Shown here: positions 53,343 through 61,059 of the stretch, piece after piece
Numbering within the stretch: the first letter of the stretch is position 1
Layout of the letters: each line of letters begins with the position of its first letter
From: Chryseobacterium sp. ISL-6
GTDB lineage: Bacteria > Bacteroidota > Bacteroidia > Flavobacteriales > Weeksellaceae
Reading direction: 5' to 3'
Length of the DNA: 64,000 nucleotides
Assembly: GCF_018613715.1 (NCBI RefSeq)
Contig: NZ_JAGGPT010000005.1
Span: 558,001 to 622,000, forward strand
Translations under genes and position numbers: made by a program
The notes under the pieces: generated by a model
What the model saw: only the letters and a program-made list of their open reading frames with translations
What the model was told of the DNA's origin: nothing
Database searches by the model: none

Positions 53343-55535
53343 ATGTTTAAGGATGATAAATCGTCAAAAATGCCAGCTCCAAAAAATATAAAGAGCCCAA
53401 TTGAACAATTAGGAGATACAACCAAAACACAAGCGATACAAAAAGCTAGTGAAAAAATACAAGAAAAAACAAGCGGTAAGACTCAAAAAGTAACTCAAAA
53501 GCTGGCTCAGGCACAAGCTTATTCCGGTATGGTTCAGAATGGTTCCAACCTTTTTATGAACCAGGTTTTACAACCTAATACTCCTTCAATTGTAGAAGAT
53601 AAAGTATGGTCGAAACAACCTACCTCTAAAATTCATAATGCTAATGCGATCCCTGAAAATCAGTTAATGGGTATTAATCGGGTTGTAAAACTTGAGATTA
53701 TAATCGAGGGAAAAATCGTTAAGCATTTCAAACATTTTAAATTACGACAAAGTGCAATAAAGCATCATGAATTTGATCTGATGCTTGCTCACGATACTCT
53801 AGGTAGTGCTGAAAACCATAATCTGGAAGAAGCACAGAATTTCTTAGGAAAACGAATCACAGTAGTATTCAAATACAAAGATGTTGAGGACGGTCCTGAG
53901 AGAAGTTTTGTTGGAGTTATCACTGAAGTCGGTTTTAGTCAGGAGAAAGGAAGTCTCGGAAATATTGTGCTTACAGGATCCAGTCCTACTGTTCTTTTAG
54001 ATGCAGCTCCACATATTCAAAGTTTTGGAGGAGCTCAGGAAATAAGTTTGAATAGTATTGCCGATCAGGTAATCAGAGAAGGTCTGGGACAAAATAAATT
54101 TGATTTCAGAGTCGATTCACAACACGGAAATGTCTCTTATAGCTCCCAATATGAAGAAACCCACTATAATTACCTTGCAAGAATGGCTGAGGCATATGGA
54201 GAGCAATTCTATTATGATGGAGAAGTGTTGCATTTCGGAAAACTTCCACCACAGGAAAAACCTATTAAACTCACTTACGGAAGTAGTGTAAACGACGTAA
54301 AGATCAGGATGAAAGCCCAGCACGTTAATCCTACTTTTTATGGCTATAACAGCAGTAAAAACGAAAAATTAACAACAGGCAATTCAAAAATAAATCACAG
54401 TTCAGATATTGCTAAAAGAGCATATGAAATTTCCGAGAAAACTTTTACGACACCATCACTTCGAGTAGCACCTATTAAAGCTTCTTCGTTTATGGATATT
54501 GATGCTTCCCAAAAAGGAACTGCGGGAAGTAAAGCTTCTGATGTTTTCATCACCTCTGGGAATACCACAGTTCCGTTTCTGTATCCTGGATGTATTGCAG
54601 ATATAGAAATGCGTAAAACAGATAGTAATCAGACCTCTTATTTTACGAAATTAATGATCACGGAGGTGAATCATGAAGTTGATGCCAGAGGATATTATAC
54701 CGGTACTTTTGATGCTATTGCTTCTGATACGGGATTTATTCCGCGTCCGGAATTCGTGGCTCCGAAAGCGGAAGCTCAATTTGCAAAAGTAATTTCAAAT
54801 ACAGATCCCCTGAACCAAGGCCGGGTACAGGTACAATTCGACTGGCAAAACGGATCTACGACTACAGAATTTATCAGAGTGATGACTCCGGATGCAGGTG
54901 GCAGTGATAAAGTAAGTAAAAACCGGGGATTTATGGCTATTCCGGAAGTAGGAGATCAGGTAATCGTTAACTTCGTTCATCAGCATCCCGACCGTCCTTT
55001 TGTAATGGGCGGAATGTTCCATGGTGGTGTTGGAGGTGGTGGCGGAGCCGGAAATAATATCAAAAGCTTAAGTAGTAGAAGTGGAAATAAACTGGAATTG
55101 GATGATGGTGCAGGTTCTGTCTTTTTAACGGACCAAGGAGGAGCTAATATGAAGTTTGATGGAGCTGGAAATGCAACAACAAATGCCAATAATGATAAAA
55201 CAGTTAAAGTAGGAAATAATAATACAGTAAATACAGGCAGTAAAAATACCATCAACGTTGGAAGTAAAGACGGCGGTGGTTCAAATTCTATGTTTTCTAT
55301 GGATAAAGCCGGAAACATTTCTCTGGAATGCGATACGAATGTTACCATTAAAACAGGAGCGAGTTCAATTACGTTAAAATCTGATGGAACCATTATTCTC
55401 AGTGGAAAAATAATTGGAATTGGTGGTGAAGGAATAGGTCTTTCAGCTTCAAAAGGAATTGATGTGTCTTCTCCTGCCAATCATATTGGAGGCGGTCAGA
55501 CAAAAATAGATGGTGGAGATGCCTTTATTAATTAA
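53343..55535 (+). CDS. vgrG: T6SS spike protein VgrG (copy 2)
   Basis: A 730-residue VgrG. Compared with copy 1 it has about 85 extra N-terminal residues rich in Lys/Gln/Thr and helical (QAIQKASEKIQEKTSGKTQK), which may bind a cargo or adaptor. The shared gp27/gp5 core starts at GINRVVKLEIIIEGK. The C-terminal beta-helix is Asn/Gly-rich (NNDKTVKVGNNNTVNTGSKN) and ends in a Gly/Ile-rich needle. It begins module 2 and is 8 bp from the next gene. Confidence 0.94.
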   Translation: MFKDDKSSKMPAPKNIKSPIEQLGDTTKTQAIQKASEKIQEKTSGKTQKVTQKLAQAQAYSGMVQNGSNLFMNQVLQPNTPSIVEDKVWSKQPTSKIHNANAIPENQLMGINRVVKLEIIIEGKIVKHFKHFKLRQSAIKHHEFDLMLAHDTLGSAENHNLEEAQNFLGKRITVVFKYKDVEDGPERSFVGVITEVGFSQEKGSLGNIVLTGSSPTVLLDAAPHIQSFGGAQEISLNSIADQVIREGLGQNKFDFRVDSQHGNVSYSSQYEETHYNYLARMAEAYGEQFYYDGEVLHFGKLPPQEKPIKLTYGSSVNDVKIRMKAQHVNPTFYGYNSSKNEKLTTGNSKINHSSDIAKRAYEISEKTFTTPSLRVAPIKASSFMDIDASQKGTAGSKASDVFITSGNTTVPFLYPGCIADIEMRKTDSNQTSYFTKLMITEVNHEVDARGYYTGTFDAIASDTGFIPRPEFVAPKAEAQFAKVISNTDPLNQGRVQVQFDWQNGSTTTEFIRVMTPDAGGSDKVSKNRGFMAIPEVGDQVIVNFVHQHPDRPFVMGGMFHGGVGGGGGAGNNIKSLSSRSGNKLELDDGAGSVFLTDQGGANMKFDGAGNATTNANNDKTVKVGNNNTVNTGSKNTINVGSKDGGGSNSMFSMDKAGNISLECDTNVTIKTGASSITLKSDGTIILSGKIIGIGGEGIGLSASKGIDVSSPANHIGGGQTKIDGGDAFIN

Positions 55536-55543
55536 ATATAAAT

Positions 55544-56434
55544 ATGAGTGATTCTCTTAAAATAAAGAATACATTTTCTGAACAATATACTTTAATAATA
55601 GATTCAGATATTAAAGCTGTAAACGTACATATGACTTCCCGTTCACAGTTAAGGTGGGATTTTACAGTTTTAAAAATAAACGAAGATCATATCGAAATAA
55701 AAATAATATTGCTGGATCATATTTTACTGGAAGCAAATAATCCATTAATTAAAGAAGTAGCGGCTTTAACAAATGCTTTTTCAAGATTGTATAATGAATT
55801 ATATTTAAAAGTAAACACTGAAGGTAAGGTAACGGAGGTACTCAATATGAATATTATTCGATCCAAATGGAAGCAAACAAGAGCTGAAATGGAGAAGATT
55901 GCAGAAATTAATCCCGACATTAAAAATGCTATTGTTCTCAACGATAATATTTTTGAAGATGAGACGAAATTAATGGAAGGCATTCAGAATAATGAATTTT
56001 TCCTTATGTATTTCAATAAAATTTATGGGAGAAAGATTCCAGGAAATTATAAAGGAAATGCATTAAACTTCTTTAATTCTGCTAACGTGCATTGGAGTTT
56101 CGATCTGAAAAATATAAGTAATCCTTTGCTGTCTTCAGATGAAATGATTGTGGAAATTTCTGGAGAACCTTCTGTTTTATTGAATATAGGATTTTATAAC
56201 AGAGCCTACATTCAATTTTCCAATCAGATCGATGTCTCAAAACTGGAAACAGCATTGCAGGAAAAAGGAATATACAGAGTAGATCAATATACAGGGCGGA
56301 TTATAGAAGCTTCTTTGACCAGAGAAGAAATTGCTGATCCTGAAAATCTTTATACAAAATTGAAATATACATTTTATAGCGACGAAATTTTTAAATATAA
56401 AATGTCGAATGAACACAATACAGCGAATTCCTGA
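55544..56434 (+). CDS. Unknown protein between VgrG-2 and the PAAR-like effectors
   Basis: A 296-residue soluble protein, no signal peptide, no membrane helix, no motif I recognise. It lies 8 bp after vgrG-2 and overlaps the next ORF by 26 bp. The place between spike and effector carrier is where T6SS adaptor/chaperone genes are found (DUF1795, DUF2169, DUF4123 families), but it does not look like any of these. An adaptor role is a positional guess. Confidence 0.8.
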   Translation: MSDSLKIKNTFSEQYTLIIDSDIKAVNVHMTSRSQLRWDFTVLKINEDHIEIKIILLDHILLEANNPLIKEVAALTNAFSRLYNELYLKVNTEGKVTEVLNMNIIRSKWKQTRAEMEKIAEINPDIKNAIVLNDNIFEDETKLMEGIQNNEFFLMYFNKIYGRKIPGNYKGNALNFFNSANVHWSFDLKNISNPLLSSDEMIVEISGEPSVLLNIGFYNRAYIQFSNQIDVSKLETALQEKGIYRVDQYTGRIIEASLTREEIADPENLYTKLKYTFYSDEIFKYKMSNEHNTANS

Positions 56435-56666
56435 TGTAAGATCTTATATTAAAGGTATTTCTATAAGAAACTATAGTTTCGGATTTATTTTAAAATCCGA
56501 TAAGAAAAACTGTATTAGAAGTTTTTTCATATTCATTGAGAAAGAATATGAAAAGGAACAAGAAAAATTTATCAGAAAAATCGGTTATGGTATCGAGCAT
56601 CAATTGATTAATGATAGAAATAGAATAAAAGCCCATAGGAGAAAACAAATTCTAAAAAAACTGTGA
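56409..56666 (+). CDS. Small basic protein of unknown function
   Basis: An 85-residue protein rich in Lys, Arg and Glu (KEYEKEQEKFIRKIGYG, KAHRRKQILKKL). It overlaps the 296-residue gene by 26 bp and its stop is 1 bp before the PAAR-like gene, so tight translational coupling supports it being real. No family recognised. Confidence 0.6.
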   Translation: MNTIQRIPDVRSYIKGISIRNYSFGFILKSDKKNCIRSFFIFIEKEYEKEQEKFIRKIGYGIEHQLINDRNRIKAHRRKQILKKL

Positions 56667-56667
56667 T

Positions 56668-57560
56668 ATGGGACATAAAATTATTACAGAAAAAGATTTT
56701 TGGATGTGCTCAAGTGGAGCCATGCCTGCTCAATTACAAGGAACCAGGAAAAGTAATAAAAAGAGCTCAGGTGAAGTCTACATTACCGTGGCAGATACCG
56801 CTACAAGCAGCTGGATAGATTTCGGATGTACAAAGAATATGCTTTGGGCAGCTCTTTTAACGGCTGTTGCCGTTGTGGTTGTTGTTGCATTAATCGTAGG
56901 TACAGGTGGAGTTGCTGCCATTGGTCTTATCGGAATGATGGCTATTGGTGCCGCAGCAGGAGTTGCCGGAGGTGTTATTGCCGCAGTTGATGGTGCATTG
57001 AAATGTGGACAAAAAAATGCTACTGCCAGAACCTGGGATGCAAGTAAAGATAACCTTCTTCTTACAGGCACTCCAGGTATTACCGGCGATAGAACAATGA
57101 CCTGTTCTATTGGAGGGGTTGTAAAATTTGCTCCGGAGATAAAAAGCTGGGGTCATGCTTTGGCTTTAGGAGGTTTTAACTATGTTACTCAATTAGCAGG
57201 CTGTGCACTGGGTGGCGCTGCAGTCGGTGCCGGAGGTTTTCTGGTATCAGGTTTGGCTGGAGGGTCATTAGCAATAGCAGCACCAACGTTCTCAAGTGTT
57301 TTATCGAATGTTGCCGGAAGTTTCACCGGGATCTGGGGTGGAAGCAGAGCTCTTTTTGGACTTAATTCTTTAGCCAATGAACACGCATATGGAAATGTAC
57401 AGGATGCCGGAGATGCTGGAGCCGCTTTAGTTAACGGAGGCGTGCCGGAAATAGGTATGGGTCAGCGTATATTTTCAGGACAGGCGCATCCTTCAGATTA
57501 TCTTCTTTTCTTATATTTGTTAAACATACGGACAAAAGGACCTACTCCTATAAAAGAATC
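56668..57560 (+). repeat. Duplicated PAAR-like carrier module (left copy; right copy 58780-59672)
   Basis: The first 890 bp of the two carrier genes are nearly identical in DNA, including long exact runs across the hydrophobic segment, and diverge abruptly after the codons for LLNIR. This marks a duplicated delivery module with exchanged toxin ends. Confidence 0.85.
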
Positions 57561-58266
57561 CAATGCAGGAGGTGATAAGGATGGAAATACACCTTCTGAT
57601 AAAGATGGAAATACCAATAAAGAAGAAGGACAATCAAAAGAAGAAAATAAAAAAACGCCCGAAGATGAAGGGGTTACAGCAAATAAAAATGAGAATGAAC
57701 CGGCTCAGCCTAAGAAAGATGGTAAAGGAGATGCTTTTGCTGAATCTGATGGAAAAAGTATTCCACCTAAAAAACCAAAACCTTCAAAACCAGAACCGGG
57801 TTCACCAGAACATAAAGCAGCAAGATGGGAAGCTTATCAAAATAATCCTAAGGTTAAAAATAAAAAATCTTATGAAGAATGGAGCAACCGTTATGAGGCA
57901 AATATGAAGAATGCAAAAAAAGGGAACAAATCTGCAGATGAATATCAAAAAGAAATAGGATGGGGAGAAAGAGAGGTTCCAATGAAGATCGATGAAAATG
58001 GAAATCCGGTTCAGGTGAAAAAAGGACAGGAAACCCGAAATTTAGATATTGGAGATGCCGCAAACAAAAAGGCTGTTGAAGTAAAAGATTACTCCAGTAA
58101 AAAAGTTCCTTACGATAAAGATATTAAAGCAGAAGTGGACTTTGATAAAAAACTTGCAGAGAATGGATGGGATGTCGAATGGGTATTTAAAGATAAAGGG
58201 CCATCAAAAGCTCTGGAAGAAGCGCTAAAGAGCCCACCACCTATTAAAATAAAAATCATAAAATAA
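56668..58266 (+). CDS. PAAR-like (DUF4280) carrier with C-terminal putative nuclease toxin
   Basis: A 532-residue protein. Residues 1-300 are a DUF4280 PAAR-like region: FWMCSSGAMPAQLQG start, a long hydrophobic segment (AALLTAVAVVVVVALIVGTG) at about 52-72 with glycine-rich continuation, and GDRTMTCSIGGVVKFAPEI. A charged Lys/Glu/Asn/Pro linker follows to about 380. The toxin domain (about 385-532) has D460, then E471-V-K473 (LDIGDAANKKAVEVKDYSSK), a PD-(D/E)xK nuclease pattern. DUF4280 sharpens the VgrG tip and carries the toxin. Followed at 6 bp by an acidic immunity candidate. Confidence 0.82.
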   Translation: MGHKIITEKDFWMCSSGAMPAQLQGTRKSNKKSSGEVYITVADTATSSWIDFGCTKNMLWAALLTAVAVVVVVALIVGTGGVAAIGLIGMMAIGAAAGVAGGVIAAVDGALKCGQKNATARTWDASKDNLLLTGTPGITGDRTMTCSIGGVVKFAPEIKSWGHALALGGFNYVTQLAGCALGGAAVGAGGFLVSGLAGGSLAIAAPTFSSVLSNVAGSFTGIWGGSRALFGLNSLANEHAYGNVQDAGDAGAALVNGGVPEIGMGQRIFSGQAHPSDYLLFLYLLNIRTKGPTPIKESNAGGDKDGNTPSDKDGNTNKEEGQSKEENKKTPEDEGVTANKNENEPAQPKKDGKGDAFAESDGKSIPPKKPKPSKPEPGSPEHKAARWEAYQNNPKVKNKKSYEEWSNRYEANMKNAKKGNKSADEYQKEIGWGEREVPMKIDENGNPVQVKKGQETRNLDIGDAANKKAVEVKDYSSKKVPYDKDIKAEVDFDKKLAENGWDVEWVFKDKGPSKALEEALKSPPPIKIKIIK

Positions 58267-58272
58267 AGGCAC

Positions 58273-58668
58273 ATGGAATTCGAAGATTTAGAACAAGAGT
58301 TACAGTCTGAAGTGGAAAAAGCAGAAGAAGTAGCCATTGAAAATATTCAAAATGGTATTAATTTCTCCCCGTTTATTTACTTTGGTGAAAAAAGTATCAA
58401 AAAAATGGTAGCTGATTCTTTGGATGAAGCTATAGAAATGGCAGAAGAAGAAATAGAGGACATCGGTGAAGAAACAGTCGTTTTGATCTATAAAAATAAT
58501 ATTAAACTTAATGATGGCAGTTTCGATGCCATCGTTTCTCAAGTATATAATGTAGATGAAGATTCCGGATATTCTTTTGGACTCGTTTATAAGATAGAAG
58601 ACAGTAAAATAAAATTTCTTAATAAAAGAGTATTCTTGGGGAACGTAAGGAATTGTCTGATCTTCTAA
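58273..58668 (+). CDS. Putative immunity protein to the nuclease toxin
   Basis: A 131-residue, strongly acidic protein (DLEQELQSEVEKAEEV, EMAEEEIEDIGEETVV), 6 bp after the toxin gene, with no signal peptide. Acidic cytoplasmic proteins are typical inhibitors of nucleases. The family is not recognised; the role is inferred from position and charge. Confidence 0.72.
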   Translation: MEFEDLEQELQSEVEKAEEVAIENIQNGINFSPFIYFGEKSIKKMVADSLDEAIEMAEEEIEDIGEETVVLIYKNNIKLNDGSFDAIVSQVYNVDEDSGYSFGLVYKIEDSKIKFLNKRVFLGNVRNCLIF

Positions 58669-58779
58669 TAACACAGCAAATTTGGAAGAATTGAATATAA
58701 AATTTATCTGCATTCAGATAAGTGATAGGATAAAATTGTATATAATTTAGACAACATTAATTGGGGAAGGTGATCAGAA

Positions 58780-60438
58780 ATGGGAAACAAAATTATCACA
58801 GAAAAAGATTTCTGGATGTGTTCCAGTGGAGCAATGCCCGCTCAATTACAAGGAACCAGAAAAAGTAATAAAAAAAGTTCAGGCGAAGTCTACATTACTG
58901 TAGCAGATACTGCTACAAGCAGCTGGATAGATTTCGGATGTACAAAGAATATGCTTTGGGCAGCTCTTTTAACGGCTGTTGCCGTTGTGGTTGTTGTAGC
59001 ATTAATTGTAGGTACAGGCGGAGTTGCTGCCATTGGTCTTATCGGAATGATGGCTATTGGTGCCGCAGCAGGAGTCGCTGGAGGTGTTATTGCCGCAGTT
59101 GATGGTGCATTGAAATGTGGACAAAAAAATGCTACTGCCAGGACCTGGGATGGAAGTAAAGATAACCTTCTTCTTACAGGTACTCCGGGTATTACAGGAA
59201 ACAGAACAATGACCTGTTCTATTGGAGGGGTTGTAAAATTTGCTCCGGAGATAAAAAGCTGGGGTCATGCTTTGGCTTTAGGAGGTTTTAACTATGTTAC
59301 TCAATTAGCAGGCTGTGCACTGGGTGGCGCTGCAGTCGGTGCCGGAGGTTTTCTGGTATCAGGTCTGGCTGGAGGATCATTAGCAATAGCAGCACCAACG
59401 TTTTCAAGTGTTTTATCGAATGTTGCCGGAAGTTTCACCGGGATCTGGGGTGGAAGCAGAGCTCTTTTTGGACTTAATTCTTTAGCCAATGAACACGCAT
59501 ATGGAAATGTACAGGATGCCGGAGATGCCGGAGCCGCTTTAGTTAACGGAGGCGTACCGGAAATAGGTATGGGAAAGCGTATATTTTCAGGACAGGCACA
59601 TCCATCAGATTATCTTCTTTTCTTATATTTGCTTAATATACGGGCAAAAGGGCCTGCTCCCATTGAAGAGCCTAATACAGGGGGTGATAAAGATGGAAAT
59701 ACACCTTCTGATAAAGATGGTAACAATACCAATAAAGATGAAGGCCAACCAAAAGATGAAGATGGAAATCAAAGCCCTGAAGAGGAAGGACAGCCAAAAG
59801 AAGAAGGAAATAAGACTCCAGAAGATGAGGGTGCAAATGGAAATAAGGGTCAAGGAGATGAAGGACATAATAATTCTGGAGAAAACAAAAAAGGAGATGC
59901 TTATGAAAGCACCCCTCAAAAACCAAGTGACAAATTAATAGCAGATACTGAAGCTAAGGCTAAAGAAATTGTAGAAACTCAAAGTGCGAAAGAAAGGGGG
60001 CCTTGTTTATCCGGAGTATATGATCCGGTGACTGGAAAAACTTTTTATGGACAAAACTTTAAAAATAATGTTACAGGTAAAGCTGCCTATGAAAAATGGC
60101 TAAGTGATCCTCCAGAATTAGGAGGTGCTGATCCACTTATTAAACAGAAAGTCGCAGAATATGAGGCTAAAATTAAAAATGGTGAGATAGAACTTCCTGA
60201 AACCGCCGACAACAGATTGGCCGCACATTCAGAAATCAGAGCTTATGATCAGGCGTTAAAAGCTAGACGAGAAGCAGGGCTTCCAGTGGATGAAAATTCA
60301 ATCAGAGAGATGGATCTTCATAATAGAGATTTACAAAATAATGCGATTAAAAATAATGGCGGAACGCCACCGCCTAAAGTAAGATGCCCACATTGTGGAT
60401 TCTTAACTGATGGAATAAACACCCATGGACATAATTAA
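58780..60438 (+). CDS. PAAR-like (DUF4280) carrier with C-terminal YwqJ-like deaminase toxin
   Basis: A 552-residue protein. The first 300 residues are nearly identical to the carrier at 56668 (only about half a dozen differences), then a longer Asp/Glu/Lys/Gly linker. The C-terminal domain (about 400-552) has GPCLSGVYDPVTGKTFYG, AAHSEIRAYDQAL (H483, E485) and VRCPHCGFLT (C536, C539). This is the zinc-binding H-x-E / C-x-x-C set of the YwqJ-type cytidine-deaminase-like toxins. Predicted to deaminate nucleic acid bases or nucleotides in the target cell. The immunity gene overlaps its 3' end. Confidence 0.86.
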   Translation: MGNKIITEKDFWMCSSGAMPAQLQGTRKSNKKSSGEVYITVADTATSSWIDFGCTKNMLWAALLTAVAVVVVVALIVGTGGVAAIGLIGMMAIGAAAGVAGGVIAAVDGALKCGQKNATARTWDGSKDNLLLTGTPGITGNRTMTCSIGGVVKFAPEIKSWGHALALGGFNYVTQLAGCALGGAAVGAGGFLVSGLAGGSLAIAAPTFSSVLSNVAGSFTGIWGGSRALFGLNSLANEHAYGNVQDAGDAGAALVNGGVPEIGMGKRIFSGQAHPSDYLLFLYLLNIRAKGPAPIEEPNTGGDKDGNTPSDKDGNNTNKDEGQPKDEDGNQSPEEEGQPKEEGNKTPEDEGANGNKGQGDEGHNNSGENKKGDAYESTPQKPSDKLIADTEAKAKEIVETQSAKERGPCLSGVYDPVTGKTFYGQNFKNNVTGKAAYEKWLSDPPELGGADPLIKQKVAEYEAKIKNGEIELPETADNRLAAHSEIRAYDQALKARREAGLPVDENSIREMDLHNRDLQNNAIKNNGGTPPPKVRCPHCGFLTDGINTHGHN

Positions 60439-60946
60439 TAAATTTATGATTAATAATAATGTAGAATTCAGATTTGAAGATATTGATGACCGTTTATACA
60501 CTAAAAATGATATTAACGGATATGCTATCTATTTTTTAGATGAAGAATTCAAAAAACCTTTTACTGGTGAGATTTATGTGAGATTTAATGATGATATAGA
60601 ATCTGAGGCTGAATATAAGAATGGCTATAAAAATGGAATTGAACATCTTTATAATTCAAACGGGGATATAGAACAAACCAATGAAAACAGAGGAAACGTG
60701 ATGTTTGGTATTTCAAAAGAATATGATGAAAATGGGAACATAGCAGTAGTCAGTATAGTTTATAATAATGATTATCTTAAATCGGTAGAAATGAGCAACG
60801 GTGCTATTCAGGAAACGAGTTCCTATAATAACAAATTTGGTGAATCTTTGCCTGAGTATATTAAAGGCCTTTTAAAACTTTCCAATGAGGAACTATTTAA
60901 TTATGAATTTAAAATCAATAATCCATATCTGAATTACAATCCATAA
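60425..60946 (+). CDS. YwqK-like MORN-variant immunity protein
   Basis: 173 residues (or 166 from the ATG at 60446). Repeated MORN-variant units are visible (GYAIYFLDEEFKKPFTGEIY, AEYKNGYKNGIEHLYNSNGD, SKEYDENGNIAVV), as in YwqK-family antitoxins, the partners of YwqJ-type deaminases. Overlaps the toxin stop by 14 bp. The matched toxin and antitoxin classes support both assignments. Confidence 0.82.
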   Translation: MDIINKFMINNNVEFRFEDIDDRLYTKNDINGYAIYFLDEEFKKPFTGEIYVRFNDDIESEAEYKNGYKNGIEHLYNSNGDIEQTNENRGNVMFGISKEYDENGNIAVVSIVYNNDYLKSVEMSNGAIQETSSYNNKFGESLPEYIKGLLKLSNEELFNYEFKINNPYLNYNP

Positions 60947-60962
60947 GGAAGAAGAATTAAAT

Positions 60963-60990
60963 AAAAAGATCTCATTTAAGGTCTTTTTTT
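60963..60990 (+). terminator. Terminator at the end of the T6SS island
   Basis: AAAAAGATC / GGTCTTTTT stem (one G-T pair) with T run, 17 bp past the immunity stop. Confidence 0.75.
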
Positions 60991-61036
60991 TATTTTTTAA
61001 AACTCAAATTGTAGAACATAAATATTCCTATTTTCT

Positions 61037-61044
61037 TATATTTG
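61037..61044 (+). promoter_or_regulatory. -7 box of polA
   Basis: TATATTTG matches the consensus. It overlaps the TTG that would extend the polA frame upstream, so that TTG cannot be the start; the ATG at 61060 is. Confidence 0.65.
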
Positions 61045-61059
61045 TTCATTATAGAAAAT

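Noticed and set aside
54980..55480. Minus-strand frame of 166 residues within vgrG-2
   Set aside because: It is the antisense shadow of the Gly/Asn-rich VgrG tail; low-complexity Pro/Leu-rich translation and no start signals.
57563..57907. Plus-strand frames inside the linkers of the PAAR-like carriers (also 59663-59938)
   Set aside because: They are frame-shifted readings of Lys/Glu/Asp-rich linker codons, giving Lys/Ile/Met-rich low-complexity text with no start signals.
61042..61059. TTG start six codons upstream of polA
   Set aside because: It overlaps the -7 promoter box, so it would lie upstream of the transcription start.
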